From: an uncultured Eubacterium sp.
GTDB lineage: Bacteria > Bacillota > Clostridia > Lachnospirales > Lachnospiraceae
Reading direction: 5' to 3'
Length of the DNA stretch: 28,883 bases
Assembly (NCBI GenBank): GCA_910580075.1
Contig: CAJTVR010000051.1
Location: 5,343-34,225, forward strand
In this document: in pieces, positions 8,064 to 16,203 of the stretch
How positions within the stretch are numbered: the first letter of the stretch is position 1
How the letters are laid out: every line of letters begins with the position of its first letter
The notes under the pieces: generated by a model
What the model was told of the DNA's origin: nothing
The model's input: only the letters and a program-made list of their open reading frames with translations
The model's database searches: none
Position numbers and translations under genes: made by a program

Positions 8064-8864
8064 ATGAATGACATTCTTTTCATGGCGTTTGCTGCGACAT
8101 TGGGGACATGGTCCGTAACCGCATTAGGCGCCGCAACTGTTGTATTTTTCAAATCCCCCAATACCAGACTGCTGAACCTGATGATGGGGTTTGCGTCCGG
8201 CGTTATGATTGCTGCCAGTTTCTGGTCGCTGCTTCAGCCTGCAATTGAGCGTGCGGAAGCACAGGACGGATGTCCTGCTTATCTGGTAGCGACTGCCGGC
8301 TTTTTATGCGGAGCAGTCTTTATGTGGGCATCCGATAAAACCGTTTCCTATGCCAGGAGCCGGACCGATGCTGCACAGGAAAAAGCAGACGATCATTTCA
8401 ACAGAATCATTCTGCTCATTTTATCAATCACGCTGCATAATATACCGGAAGGTCTGGCCGTCGGCGTAGCGTTCGGAGCGCTGCAGGACGGTTATACACC
8501 TGAAAGCCTGATGGGTGCTTTTACCATTGCCATAGGCATCGGACTGCAGAATTTCCCAGAAGGCGCAGCCGTATCCCTTCCTCTCAGACGGGAAGGGTTT
8601 TCCAGAAAAAAGAGTTTCTTTCTCGGCCAGGCATCCGGCATTGTAGAGCCTGTAGCAGGATTATCCGGTGCCATGCTCGTCGTTTATGCACAGGCCGTAC
8701 TGCCTTTTGCCCTTTCATTCGCCGCCGGAGCCATGATTTTAGTCGCTGTTCATGAGCTGATACCGGAATGCCAGAAAAACCAGAAGACACAGCCTTATTC
8801 TGCGACAGCAGGCATCGTGCTCGGATTTGCGGTTATGATGCTTTTGGATGTCATGCTTGGCTGA
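8064..8864 (+). CDS. ZIP family metal transporter (GufA/ZupT-like)
   Basis: This 266-residue integral membrane protein has about eight predicted helices. The ZIP metal site is complete: HNIPEG at 125-130 in the fourth helix and QNFPEG at 162-167 in the fifth, with HELIPE at 230-235 further on. ZIP carriers import Zn2+ and related divalent metals down their gradient. A His/Asp stretch at about 96-112 forms a short cytoplasmic loop. The frame is open back to 7797, but the ATG at 8064 has a strong AGGAGG 7 bases upstream and begins the first membrane helix, while the upstream part is repeat sequence. It is the only plus-strand gene in the left half, and no metal regulator is adjacent. Confidence 0.9.
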   Translation: MNDILFMAFAATLGTWSVTALGAATVVFFKSPNTRLLNLMMGFASGVMIAASFWSLLQPAIERAEAQDGCPAYLVATAGFLCGAVFMWASDKTVSYARSRTDAAQEKADDHFNRIILLILSITLHNIPEGLAVGVAFGALQDGYTPESLMGAFTIAIGIGLQNFPEGAAVSLPLRREGFSRKKSFFLGQASGIVEPVAGLSGAMLVVYAQAVLPFALSFAAGAMILVAVHELIPECQKNQKTQPYSATAGIVLGFAVMMLLDVMLG

Positions 8865-8877
8865 ACTTCTGCCTTTT

Positions 8878-9651
8878 TTAGATATTCATATCCATCCGGC
8901 TCAGTTTTTCCAGCAAGATATCCTCCTCTGTCGGGGTATCGGAAGCCGCCTCAATCTGCTGACGGATTCCAATCATCTTTTGATCCGTCAGCGCGATTAC
9001 ATCCGCACACTCTTTCAGCTGCGCTACAATATCCTGCTGATTCGGAATGTTTTGTTTATATTTCAGCTGGTGCTCAAGGCTTGCCCAGAAATCCATAGCG
9101 ATCGTACGGACCTGGACTTCTACCCTCATGTATTTTTTAAAATTAGCAAAAAACACTGGTATTTCAACAATCAGATGCAGGCTGCGATAACCGTTCGGCT
9201 TTGGGTTAATAATATAATCTTTACGCGTAATCAGCGTAATATCATCCTGTGCTAAAAACGCATCTGCAATCTCATAAATATCATCAATATACGAGCAGAT
9301 GACCCGGATACCTGCCACGTCACTAATATGCGCTTCAATATTTTCCAGGGAAAAGCGATAGCCGTAACGGTCTAATTTAGCCATAATGCTGTTTGTATGT
9401 TTCAGCCTTGTAGAAATGGTGCTGATCGGATTACGCTGGTAGCGCACACTGAACTCTGTATCAAGCACCTCGAATTTTGTCCTGACTTCTTTAACAGCAC
9501 ATGTATACATCATCATCAGTTCTCTGTAGCCTACCAGCATATCCATGAATTTTCTGGTCCTGTTTACTTTTTCCGGTGTATCTAACAGTGTAATCAGTCC
9601 CTCGGCAATCTCTTCTCCCAAAACATCGTCATCTTCTTGATAGTTCTCCAT
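8878..9651 (-). CDS. relQ: Small alarmone synthetase, (p)ppGpp synthetase RelQ-like
   Basis: This 257-residue single-domain synthetase lacks the hydrolase and TGS/ACT parts of long RSH proteins. Conserved elements are DVAGIRVIC at 111-119 (Mg-binding Asp111), KPNGYRSLH at 151-159 (GDP/GTP site) and RVEVQVRT at 176-183 followed by DFWASLEHQLKYK (catalytic Glu178). It transfers pyrophosphate from ATP to GDP or GTP. The family forms tetramers that are activated by pppGpp. The C-terminal helices (about 200-257) match the tetramer-forming tail. A TGGAGGAAAT ribosome site precedes the ATG. It converges on the ZIP gene with only 13 bases between them. Assignment to RelQ rather than RelP is by overall resemblance. 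Confidence 0.88.
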   Translation of the reverse strand: MENYQEDDDVLGEEIAEGLITLLDTPEKVNRTRKFMDMLVGYRELMMMYTCAVKEVRTKFEVLDTEFSVRYQRNPISTISTRLKHTNSIMAKLDRYGYRFSLENIEAHISDVAGIRVICSYIDDIYEIADAFLAQDDITLITRKDYIINPKPNGYRSLHLIVEIPVFFANFKKYMRVEVQVRTIAMDFWASLEHQLKYKQNIPNQQDIVAQLKECADVIALTDQKMIGIRQQIEAASDTPTEEDILLEKLSRMDMNI

Positions 9652-9732
9652 AAATATTTCCTCCAGTTTCCGTTATTTTCATAATTAAAAGCTGACTGTT
9701 CAGACAGCAGCAGTTTAACAGATACCTGCTTC

Positions 9733-9741
9733 ATTATAGCA
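9733..9741 (-). promoter_or_regulatory. Extended -10 promoter of the alarmone synthetase gene
   Basis: On the minus strand the sequence reads TGCTATAAT, a perfect -10 hexamer (9733-9738) with the TGn extension. No good -35 box is found at the usual distance, as is common for extended -10 promoters. It lies about 80 bases before the synthetase start. Confidence 0.6.
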
Positions 9742-9869
9742 TACTATTAGCAATATCTGCTAAATTTTCATCAAATTATCATAAACATTTAAGAAAATAT
9801 CCATAAACTGGCGGTTCATAAAAACTTGAGATTCTTGCAGGTTTTGAAATAAAAAATAATAAACAAAAC

Positions 9870-9906
9870 TGCCCCTGGCAGAATGCCTGTCATTCTGTCA
9901 GGAGCA
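9870..9906 (-). terminator. Terminator of the FIST-MCP operon
   Basis: A 16-bp stem with a few G-U or mismatched pairs (9870-9885 with 9891-9906, loop cctgt) begins 12 bases past the MCP stop. In the minus direction it is followed by gttttgtttatt, a U-rich tail. Confidence 0.85.
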
Positions 9907-9918
9907 CCATAATCTTAT

Positions 9919-10866
9919 TTATCCTTGGAATTCATCAATCATAGGCGGAATCTGAGACAGCATATTATCCATATCTTCAAACATAGCACTCTTTGTCGTG
10001 CCAAGCCTGTTCGCCTGTTCGATATTTTTTACAACTTTTTCATACTGTTTCTGTGTACGGTAGAAAAATTCATTCACACTCTGCAGCGCGGTTCTGGAAT
10101 CTTCGATTGCATTTGAAATCTCCGTCTGTACAGAGGTAGCGCCCTCTGCCGCCTGTGTAATATGGTCAAACATCCTATATGTATCATTCACTTTCTGAAT
10201 GCTTCCATGCAGCGCTTCCTGGGATGTGCCTATGCTTCCGTGCAGCCTGTCTGTGCCGCGCTCTACATCGCCGATATTATCTTCTACAGCCGCCACCAGA
10301 TTTTTAATCTCGTCTGCCAGCCGCTTTACCTCTACTGCCACAATTGCAAATCCCTTGCCGTGCTCTCCGGCCCTTGCCGCTTCAATAGACGCATTTAAAG
10401 CCAGAATATTTGTCTGGTCAGCAATCGATGTAATCTGGTTTGTGCTTGTTTTAATCTGTTTAATAGATTCTAAAAAGTCTTTAAACGTTTCTTCCATTTC
10501 CCCGAAATGGGTTTCCACCTTCATTGTCTGGTCTTTTAAAGACTCCACCTCATTTTGAACGGTAACGACAGATTCACTGATTTCATTTTTTACCGTTTCA
10601 AACTGCCCGGATACCTGGCCGATATTTGAAAAAATCTGCTCAAAATCATCCAGTTTTTCTTTGAATTTGCCTGACTCGCCTAAAACCGCATTAAAGGAAT
10701 CGCTTACTTTGCTGAGTGACTGCAGTGACTGCACTTCACTGTCCACAATTTCTTTCTGGCGTTCTTTTACGCTTCCTGCTACATGCAGTACCGGATACAG
10801 ATCATTCTTTCCGGTATTTTTTTTACCTAAATCTTTATTCTTTTCCTGCCTTGATTTAAACAGCAT
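9919..10866 (-). CDS. Soluble methyl-accepting chemotaxis-type signalling protein
   Basis: This 315-residue protein has no membrane segment or recognisable sensor domain. Residues 1-35 are basic and unstructured; residues about 40-300 form a long coiled coil. The MCP hairpin tip is complete at about 148-186, with IADQTNILALNASIEAARAG and GFAIVAVEVKRLADE, the surface that binds CheA and CheW. The protein therefore can signal but lacks a sensing part of its own. The gene immediately upstream, 21 bases away in the same direction, encodes a FIST sensor protein, so the two probably form a split receptor. No CheA or CheW genes are in the window. Confidence 0.9.
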   Translation of the reverse strand: MLFKSRQEKNKDLGKKNTGKNDLYPVLHVAGSVKERQKEIVDSEVQSLQSLSKVSDSFNAVLGESGKFKEKLDDFEQIFSNIGQVSGQFETVKNEISESVVTVQNEVESLKDQTMKVETHFGEMEETFKDFLESIKQIKTSTNQITSIADQTNILALNASIEAARAGEHGKGFAIVAVEVKRLADEIKNLVAAVEDNIGDVERGTDRLHGSIGTSQEALHGSIQKVNDTYRMFDHITQAAEGATSVQTEISNAIEDSRTALQSVNEFFYRTQKQYEKVVKNIEQANRLGTTKSAMFEDMDNMLSQIPPMIDEFQG

Positions 10867-10887
10867 ATGGCTGCCTCCTTTACTAGC

Positions 10888-11943
10888 TTACTCAAATACC
10901 ACACAGGTCATAGACTGGTTCACAAACTGATTATTGTAATGCTCCCCATATCCTACAAGGCCTGCATGATTTCCCAAAGCAGCCATTTCCTGTAAATATT
11001 CCTGCATATAATGATTTTCCGTGAATAATAAATACCGAAACAGACAGTTTATAGAAAAAACTGCTGAAATTCTTGGAAAGTCTTTGCGAATTTTATGTAT
11101 CGTCTGCTTTACAATGGCTTTATAGTCTCCTAGCTCAAGCATAACCAGCACATCCGAATCGTTTACCTGCCGGAAGCATGAAAGCGCATTGCCATTGACT
11201 TCTTTAATTGATATGATACACATATCATTCCCATTGATTTTTCCAAACGGGTTTTTAAATGTCTGCGACTGAATCTGCTGTTCTGACACATGCAGAATGC
11301 TCTGGTAGACCTGCTTGGCCGGTTTGCCGTCCAGCTCCCCTATCATATATTCTGCTTTGTTGGTCTTTGATGCAACAAAGCGGTAATTACCCATTTGATG
11401 ATAGATATTTTCTTTGTAGGCTCTGACTCTGCCATTATGATTTTTTATAAGCGCATAAGCAACAGCATCTTCATAGATTCTGCCATTTACCGAAACTTTG
11501 CCCCCATCGCCTGTTCCGCCTGCCAGAGAAATATTTCTGTGTTTTAGCACGCTATGTATTGTATTCAGGACACAGGCATCATTTCCAGAGCAGAAGTCGA
11601 TACATACGGTATCATTTTCAGAGGCTCTGATTTTCTCGACATCCTGCTCCAGACGGCGGATATACTTTACTGGCATAACCGATGCACGTTCCAGTACATT
11701 TGTTACCGCGCTTACACCGTCATAAAATGCAGCAATGCCGACTCCTTTTTCCACAATCCTCTTATCATAGCTCATCCCGATACATCCGATACTAGGCACA
11801 TTCGGATAAATTTCCCGCAGCTTTTTTACATGTTCTTCAAACTGTGAGCTGTTTGACATCAGCATAATCAGCTGCGGGCTGCTTAACCCCCGCAGAGCTT
11901 CTTTTATATCGCCGCTCTGGCTCATTCCAAAAAACTGTTTCAC
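10888..11943 (-). CDS. FIST-domain sensory protein
   Basis: This 351-residue protein has the FIST N plus FIST C layout: the N part has LMSNSSQFEEHV, IGCIGMSY and LAGGTGDGG, and the C part has NPFGKINGNDMCII and ending blocks GLVGYGEHY and NQSMTCVVFE. FIST domains are predicted ligand-binding sensors, proposed to bind small molecules such as amino acids, and occur fused to MCP, kinase or diguanylate cyclase outputs. Here the output is a separate gene. I chose the GTG at 11943 because GGGGAT lies 7 bases upstream; a TTG at 11958 overlaps that site. There is no signal peptide, so sensing is probably cytoplasmic. Confidence 0.85.
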   Translation of the reverse strand: MKQFFGMSQSGDIKEALRGLSSPQLIMLMSNSSQFEEHVKKLREIYPNVPSIGCIGMSYDKRIVEKGVGIAAFYDGVSAVTNVLERASVMPVKYIRRLEQDVEKIRASENDTVCIDFCSGNDACVLNTIHSVLKHRNISLAGGTGDGGKVSVNGRIYEDAVAYALIKNHNGRVRAYKENIYHQMGNYRFVASKTNKAEYMIGELDGKPAKQVYQSILHVSEQQIQSQTFKNPFGKINGNDMCIISIKEVNGNALSCFRQVNDSDVLVMLELGDYKAIVKQTIHKIRKDFPRISAVFSINCLFRYLLFTENHYMQEYLQEMAALGNHAGLVGYGEHYNNQFVNQSMTCVVFE

Positions 11944-11994
11944 TCTTATAATCCCCAATCATTTGTTTTCGTACTCATTTATGTGTCTGCACCT

Positions 11995-12024
11995 ATTATA
12001 CTTTATTCAGTAGGGGAAGGTCAA
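11995..12024 (-). promoter_or_regulatory. Sigma-A-type promoter of the FIST-MCP operon
   Basis: On the minus strand TTGACC (12019-12024), an 18-base spacer and a perfect TATAAT (11995-12000) lie about 50 bases before the GTG start. No sigma-D (flagellar/chemotaxis type) promoter was noticed. Confidence 0.75.
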
Positions 12025-12284
12025 TGATTTTTTATGCTGATTCAAAAATCCAGGTATCAGTTCCATGCAGCGGTTTTTCCAGCATATGCCGAAAACTGCA
12101 GATTGTAAACCACGAATTATTTTGTATAACATTAAGCCGTTTGCCCGCGCACTGTTAACCTCTGATTTTCTCTATTTGACATTCTGCCATTTGCACGCAA
12201 AACCGCACACTTTAAACACCAAATTATTTTTGAATAACATTCTGCCATATATGCGTAAAAATACAAACTGTTAGCCAGTATTGA
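12025..12284. other. Gene-free stretch with decayed repeats
   Basis: Between the FIST promoter and the DUF4097 stop there is no gene. Two loosely similar blocks, 12092-12160 and 12199-12276, share a pattern of an A+T-rich part with attattttg/ataacatt, then gcc and a tgttaacc/tgttagcc end; a third partial block with gacattctgcca lies between them. They look like old, diverged direct repeats. No terminator could be identified for the DUF4097 gene. Confidence 0.35.
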
Positions 12285-13487
12285 TCACTGTATAACAATA
12301 TCACCTGACCTGCATATAATTTCTATCTGATTCTTTCCGCTTTCATCTCCTTCCAGTGAAGCATACGATGACCCCATATCTTTGCCTTCAATTTTAACTG
12401 TTCCATACTCTGCAGCCAGTCTGTATGCATAATCCGATACCGGCTTTTCCAGCGCAAGGCTGACACTGCCATATTCCGAATCGATTGCGCAGCTGTCCAT
12501 CAGCACTTCTTTCATTCTGCATTCACCGCTTTCTAAAGACATCTGAACATTCCCAAGCCCACAGCGGCGGACATCCAGATTCCCAAAATCACTTATGACA
12601 TGCAGACTGTCCATGAACGAGTCCTGGCACATGATATTTCCACTGTCCATCATCATCTGTACGCTTCCAGATTTACATTCCATAATATCCGCGTTTCCAT
12701 AACTGCTCGTTACATTCAAAACACCAAAAGATGAATTTTCGCACACGGCATTTCCGCTGTCCATATCAATATCCATGCCGCCTGTAAAACTGACCTGCCG
12801 AAAGGATGCATTTCCGTATTCATCCTGTACCGTGCATTTGTCCGCCTGTACATTTTCCATATTCAGATCTCCGCAGTCAAGCTGTATCTGCATTTCCTTT
12901 GATCTGACATTTAAAAGATCTGCGTTTCCATAATCCGACTCGATTTTTAAAAGATCCGCCTGTATATTTTCACATGCGGTTTCTCCGCTGTCCGTTTTAA
13001 TTTCTGCTGACTTAAGCTTCGCCTCTTTTGGCACGCGTATGGTCACATATTCTTCAATCTGTTCCTCATAACTGTCTCTTCCTACGGAAAACCATGTAAA
13101 GTTCACATTTTTAATCCCCAGAGTCTTTTTATTCTCATTTTTTAGTATCAGCTTTCCACCCTTAATTTCTTTATAAAGCGGACGGTCCTGTCTCAGACAG
13201 TAAGACAGCGCATAGTCATCAGAATCCTGTGCTTCTATTTTGATCCGCACATTTTCATATTCGCCTTCCAGCTGTACTGCATCAAATGCATCCAGTGTTT
13301 CTTCTGCCTTCCTGCAGACATTTTTTTCTTTCTTTTCATCTAGAAGCGGTGCACTGACCTGTATGCCGTCGCTGTTAATCTGCAGCCCGTATACCTCTCC
13401 TCCGAAAAATACCCCTGCTGCTGCCAGAATAAATCCTGCAGCAGTCAAAACTACACAAACCATTATAATTTTTATACTTTTACGCAT
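12285..13487 (-). CDS. DUF4097-type beta-helix envelope protein, membrane-anchored
   Basis: This 400-residue protein has a single N-terminal membrane helix (about 7-28) that serves as an anchor, followed by an extracellular part. From about 160 to 345 it is made of short rungs of about 20 residues that alternate DSG and DYGN turns (for example TDSGETAC, SDYGNADL, MDSGNAVC, SSYGNADI), with Cys in several rungs. This is the right-handed beta-helix style of DUF4097 'putative adhesin' proteins. Its ATG overlaps the end of the DUF1700 gene by eight bases, and both lie behind a PadR regulator. In this operon type the proteins are linked to envelope stress, but no biochemical role is established. 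The rung regularity is greater than usual. Confidence 0.85.
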   Translation of the reverse strand: MRKSIKIIMVCVVLTAAGFILAAAGVFFGGEVYGLQINSDGIQVSAPLLDEKKEKNVCRKAEETLDAFDAVQLEGEYENVRIKIEAQDSDDYALSYCLRQDRPLYKEIKGGKLILKNENKKTLGIKNVNFTWFSVGRDSYEEQIEEYVTIRVPKEAKLKSAEIKTDSGETACENIQADLLKIESDYGNADLLNVRSKEMQIQLDCGDLNMENVQADKCTVQDEYGNASFRQVSFTGGMDIDMDSGNAVCENSSFGVLNVTSSYGNADIMECKSGSVQMMMDSGNIMCQDSFMDSLHVISDFGNLDVRRCGLGNVQMSLESGECRMKEVLMDSCAIDSEYGSVSLALEKPVSDYAYRLAAEYGTVKIEGKDMGSSYASLEGDESGKNQIEIICRSGDIVIQ

Positions 13488-14070
13488 TCTTTTTATCTCC
13501 TTTTCGAATCATGCGGGCAATGGAGCGCAAAGTCCATTTCATAAAAGATCTGGACAGCAGGTACATCCCGTATGTAAATGCTGCTCCGATTCCTGCTGAC
13601 ATCAGTCCGATTCCCAGACAGGTTAAAAATACAGGAACGCTTTTTGTTAAAACTGTAAATCCGCAGATAATTGTAAGCGGCCCTGCAATCACTCCGCATA
13701 TGCCAGCCAGCAGAAGGGCCAGCAAAAATGCCCATGCAGTTACTGCTGCTGCAATAACCAGCACTGCGCCTGCCAGCAGAAGCGGAAGTGCAGCCGGCAT
13801 AGCAAACAGGGCAAGCAGCGCCACCCAGATGGCATTCATTCCGCTTCTGACATTTTTAACCGGCTCTTTGGAATATTCAAGTGCCATTTCACGTATAATC
13901 TGATCTGCTGCTTCCTGAGGACTGCCCAGGTCTTCAATTGCTTTTGCCTCATTTTCTTTACCTGCATCTGCAAAATATTCCTCATAATATTCTACTGCAC
14001 GCTCAAAATCTTCTTTCGGAAGACGTTTCAGCTTTTCTTTCAGCTGTCTGATATATTCTTCTTTATTCAT
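13480..14070 (-). CDS. DUF1700 (HAAS-domain) membrane protein
   Basis: This is a 196-residue protein. Residues 1-62 are the HAAS signalling domain with the typical EEYIRQLKEKLKRLPKED and YYEEYFADAG, and DLGSPQEAADQI. The remaining part has about four membrane helices (roughly 80-180) and ends in a basic tail. The family is found with PadR regulators and DUF4097 proteins and is thought to relay signals or assemble at the membrane; the exact job is not known. It overlaps both neighbours by eight bases, which implies coupled translation with fixed stoichiometry. Confidence 0.88.
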   Translation of the reverse strand: MNKEEYIRQLKEKLKRLPKEDFERAVEYYEEYFADAGKENEAKAIEDLGSPQEAADQIIREMALEYSKEPVKNVRSGMNAIWVALLALFAMPAALPLLLAGAVLVIAAAVTAWAFLLALLLAGICGVIAGPLTIICGFTVLTKSVPVFLTCLGIGLMSAGIGAAFTYGMYLLSRSFMKWTLRSIARMIRKGDKKNA

Positions 14071-14398
14071 CTTCTCCCTTTCCGGCCTGACTGCCTGTTT
14101 CTAAAATTTCACCAACTGCGTGTATATACGCTTTCCACTCCTTTTCTAAAAATTCTTTCTGCTGTTTTCCGATTTCTGTAATCCGGTAGTATTTTCGGTT
14201 CCTGCCCTGGAACTGCTGGTCATATATATCGACATAATGACTGTCTGCCAGCCTTCGCAGTACTGGGTACAGCGAAGAATCTTTCAGGTTTGAAACACGC
14301 TTCATCTGCTGGCTGATCTGATAGCCGTAGCTGTCTTTCTGACAGATGAGCGCCAGAATCAGCAGCTCCATTAGTACAGGGTTTAATGGAAATGTCAT
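14063..14398 (-). CDS. PadR-family transcriptional regulator
   Basis: This 111-residue protein is of the short PadR type: an N-terminal winged helix with SYGYQISQQM and the recognition segment SSLYPVLRRL (41-50), the wing around GRNRKYYRIT, and a C-terminal dimer helix. It heads the PadR-DUF1700-DUF4097 operon, which such regulators usually repress autogenously. An AAAGGAG site stands 6 bases before the ATG. The likely operator is the palindrome inside its own promoter. Confidence 0.92.
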   Translation of the reverse strand: MTFPLNPVLMELLILALICQKDSYGYQISQQMKRVSNLKDSSLYPVLRRLADSHYVDIYDQQFQGRNRKYYRITEIGKQQKEFLEKEWKAYIHAVGEILETGSQAGKGEDE

Positions 14399-14448
14399 TG
14401 TATGCTCCTTTCTTATGCTATATTTTTATATATAATTAATTTTTCTAT

Positions 14449-14477
14449 ATTATATATTATATAATATATGTTGTCAA
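14449..14477 (-). promoter_or_regulatory. Consensus promoter with palindromic spacer, PadR operon
   Basis: On the minus strand a perfect -35 TTGACA (14472-14477), a 17-base spacer and a perfect -10 TATAAT (14449-14454) precede the PadR gene. The spacer and -10 contain the exact palindrome atatattatataatatat. A fully consensus promoter overlapped by an inverted repeat suggests strong expression kept off by a repressor, most simply PadR itself. Confidence 0.75.
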
Positions 14478-14523
14478 TAGATATAATCAGATTCCAGGTA
14501 ACTATTTTCTAAAATATAGAAAA

Positions 14524-14553
14524 AAAGCGCATGCCTTTCGCGGCATACGCTTT
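14524..14553. terminator. Hairpin, terminator-like, with no adjacent gene end
   Basis: A 12-bp stem (aaagcgcatgcc, ggcatacgcttt) with one mismatch and loop tttcgc. On the minus strand it ends in a run of T. It stands about 410 bases past the GH18 stop and upstream of the PadR promoter, so it may insulate that promoter or end an unseen transcript. Between it and 14871 I see no gene. Confidence 0.6.
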
Positions 14554-14871
14554 CTGTTCTTAAATGTTTATTTTATTTACTTACTGCCGTATTTAATAGT
14601 CTGACTTTAAATAAAAACTATCCTTCTCATTTTCCCTGCATTCATACACACCTGTACTAAAATATGTTTGAAAAATAAATACATTACCCTGATTATTTTA
14701 ACTTTTGCACAAACTCCCAAAGTGCTATGTTAAAAATCAGAAGTATCCTTTTCGGCAAATTTTATATCTGTATAAATTTTCCAAACATGCTCCAGGCCCT
14801 GGCTGCATGATACTGCAGAACATTCACAGCCCGGCAGCATCTTTTAGTTATAGTTAAATTGAAATTCTATA

Positions 14872-14905
14872 TATAACAGTCCTTCCGGCAGGCCGCCCCT
14901 GCCCA
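14872..14905 (-). terminator. Terminator of the GH18 gene
   Basis: A perfect outer stem tataacagtc/gactgttata (14872-14881, 14896-14905) encloses a second G+C-rich stem ggcagg/cctgcc. It lies 57 bases past the GH18 stop. The U-tract is only moderate, so termination strength is uncertain. Confidence 0.65.
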
Positions 14906-14961
14906 GACTGTTATAACTATCACTGTGCCCTTTATGCCTCCGTTTTCTGCATACAGGCCGT

Positions 14962-16102
14962 TTACTGCTGCACATGCCGTATCCAGAACTGATCTGCAAG
15001 CAGCAGCCAGTTCGCACGAAACAGATTCATAATCTGCCAGTAACCCATGCCGCGCAGCCCGTATTCTTTCACAAGATCAAATTTTGCCTGCATGCTGCGC
15101 ACATCCTCAAACCAGACTTCATGTTCCTTCCCGTCCTTATAATAATGGAAATATGGAGACTGCGCTCTTTCATCGTACTGGATTACCGCGTCATTTTCAA
15201 TTGCAGTCTGTACAGCCTTCAGACTGCTTACCGTTCTGGCGCGGGATACTCCCTGTTCAAACGGAAGCGTCCAGTCATATCCGTAATTGGGAATGCCAAG
15301 GTTAATCTTTTCCCGCGGAATGCGTGTAACGGCATAATCCACAACCTGGCGGACATTCGGAATCGGAGCCACAGCCATCGGCGGCCCATACGTATATCCC
15401 CATTCATATGTCATTAACAGTACGCTGTCTGCCGCTTCTCCAAGAAGGCGGTAGTCTTTGCCTTCATACAGCGTCCCTTTCTGGTTATCTGACGTCTTAG
15501 GCGCAAGCGCTACGGATACCGGATATCCCAGCGCATTGACAGCTTCACGGACATTGCTTACAAACTGTGCAAACGGCACTCTGTCTTTGGCAAGGATATA
15601 TTCAAAATCAATGTCAACGCCCTGAAACCCTTTCCGTCAGCTGTTCAATAAAACGGCTCTGCACTTCCATATCATTTGCAACCGAACTTATTAAATAATT
15701 ATTAAACCTTCCATCCGGGCCAAACGGAGTCACCGTTAAAATCGGAGCCGTATGATTCGCAGCCGCCATTTCGATCATAAACGTATCATCCGTTTTCGGA
15801 GGTATCAAATCCCCCTGTGGTGTAAATCCATAAGAAAAAACGAATAATTTGGTCAGATACGGCAGTGTCTGGGCTAATGTATCTGTAGAAATGTACGGAT
15901 ATGCATAACCGCCGGTTTCCACAGCTTTTCTTACCTGAGGGCTTTCTCCTTTTGAAAGCAGAAGTGCCTGGCCAATTGCAAGCGGATACGGATACTTCAG
16001 CTGATTGTTATAAATAATCGTATCTACAGGCACACCCTGTGTTACAGCGATTGTATCAACGGAATCGCCTGGTTTCACAACATAGATTTCCATAAGCCAC
16101 AC
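14962..16102 (-). pseudogene. LysM-GH18 spore-type peptidoglycan hydrolase, frameshifted
   Basis: The first frame (from 16102, or 16093 for MEIYVVKPGD) encodes one LysM domain (about 4-50) and the first part of a GH18 barrel, then ends at a TGA at 15614. The next frame continues without loss: KGFQGVDIDFEYI, with the GH18 catalytic DxDxE motif, then the rest of the barrel to 14962, including LLMTYEWGYTYGPP and GLRGMGYWQIM. Restoring two A in the GAAAGGG run near 15640 joins the frames as LTEKGFQG. LysM-GH18 proteins (SleL/YaaH type) are N-acetylglucosaminidases of spore cortex. All catalytic residues survive, so this is either a recent mutation or a sequencing error in a homopolymer. Confidence 0.85.
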
Positions 16103-16203
16103 ATTTTATGATTTTCCATATTCTATGCCGCAGCTTCTGTTTCGTTCCTTATCCGCAGTAAATTTCAGGAAATACAAATTCTGTATCCGTCTGTTTTCTG
16201 CTG

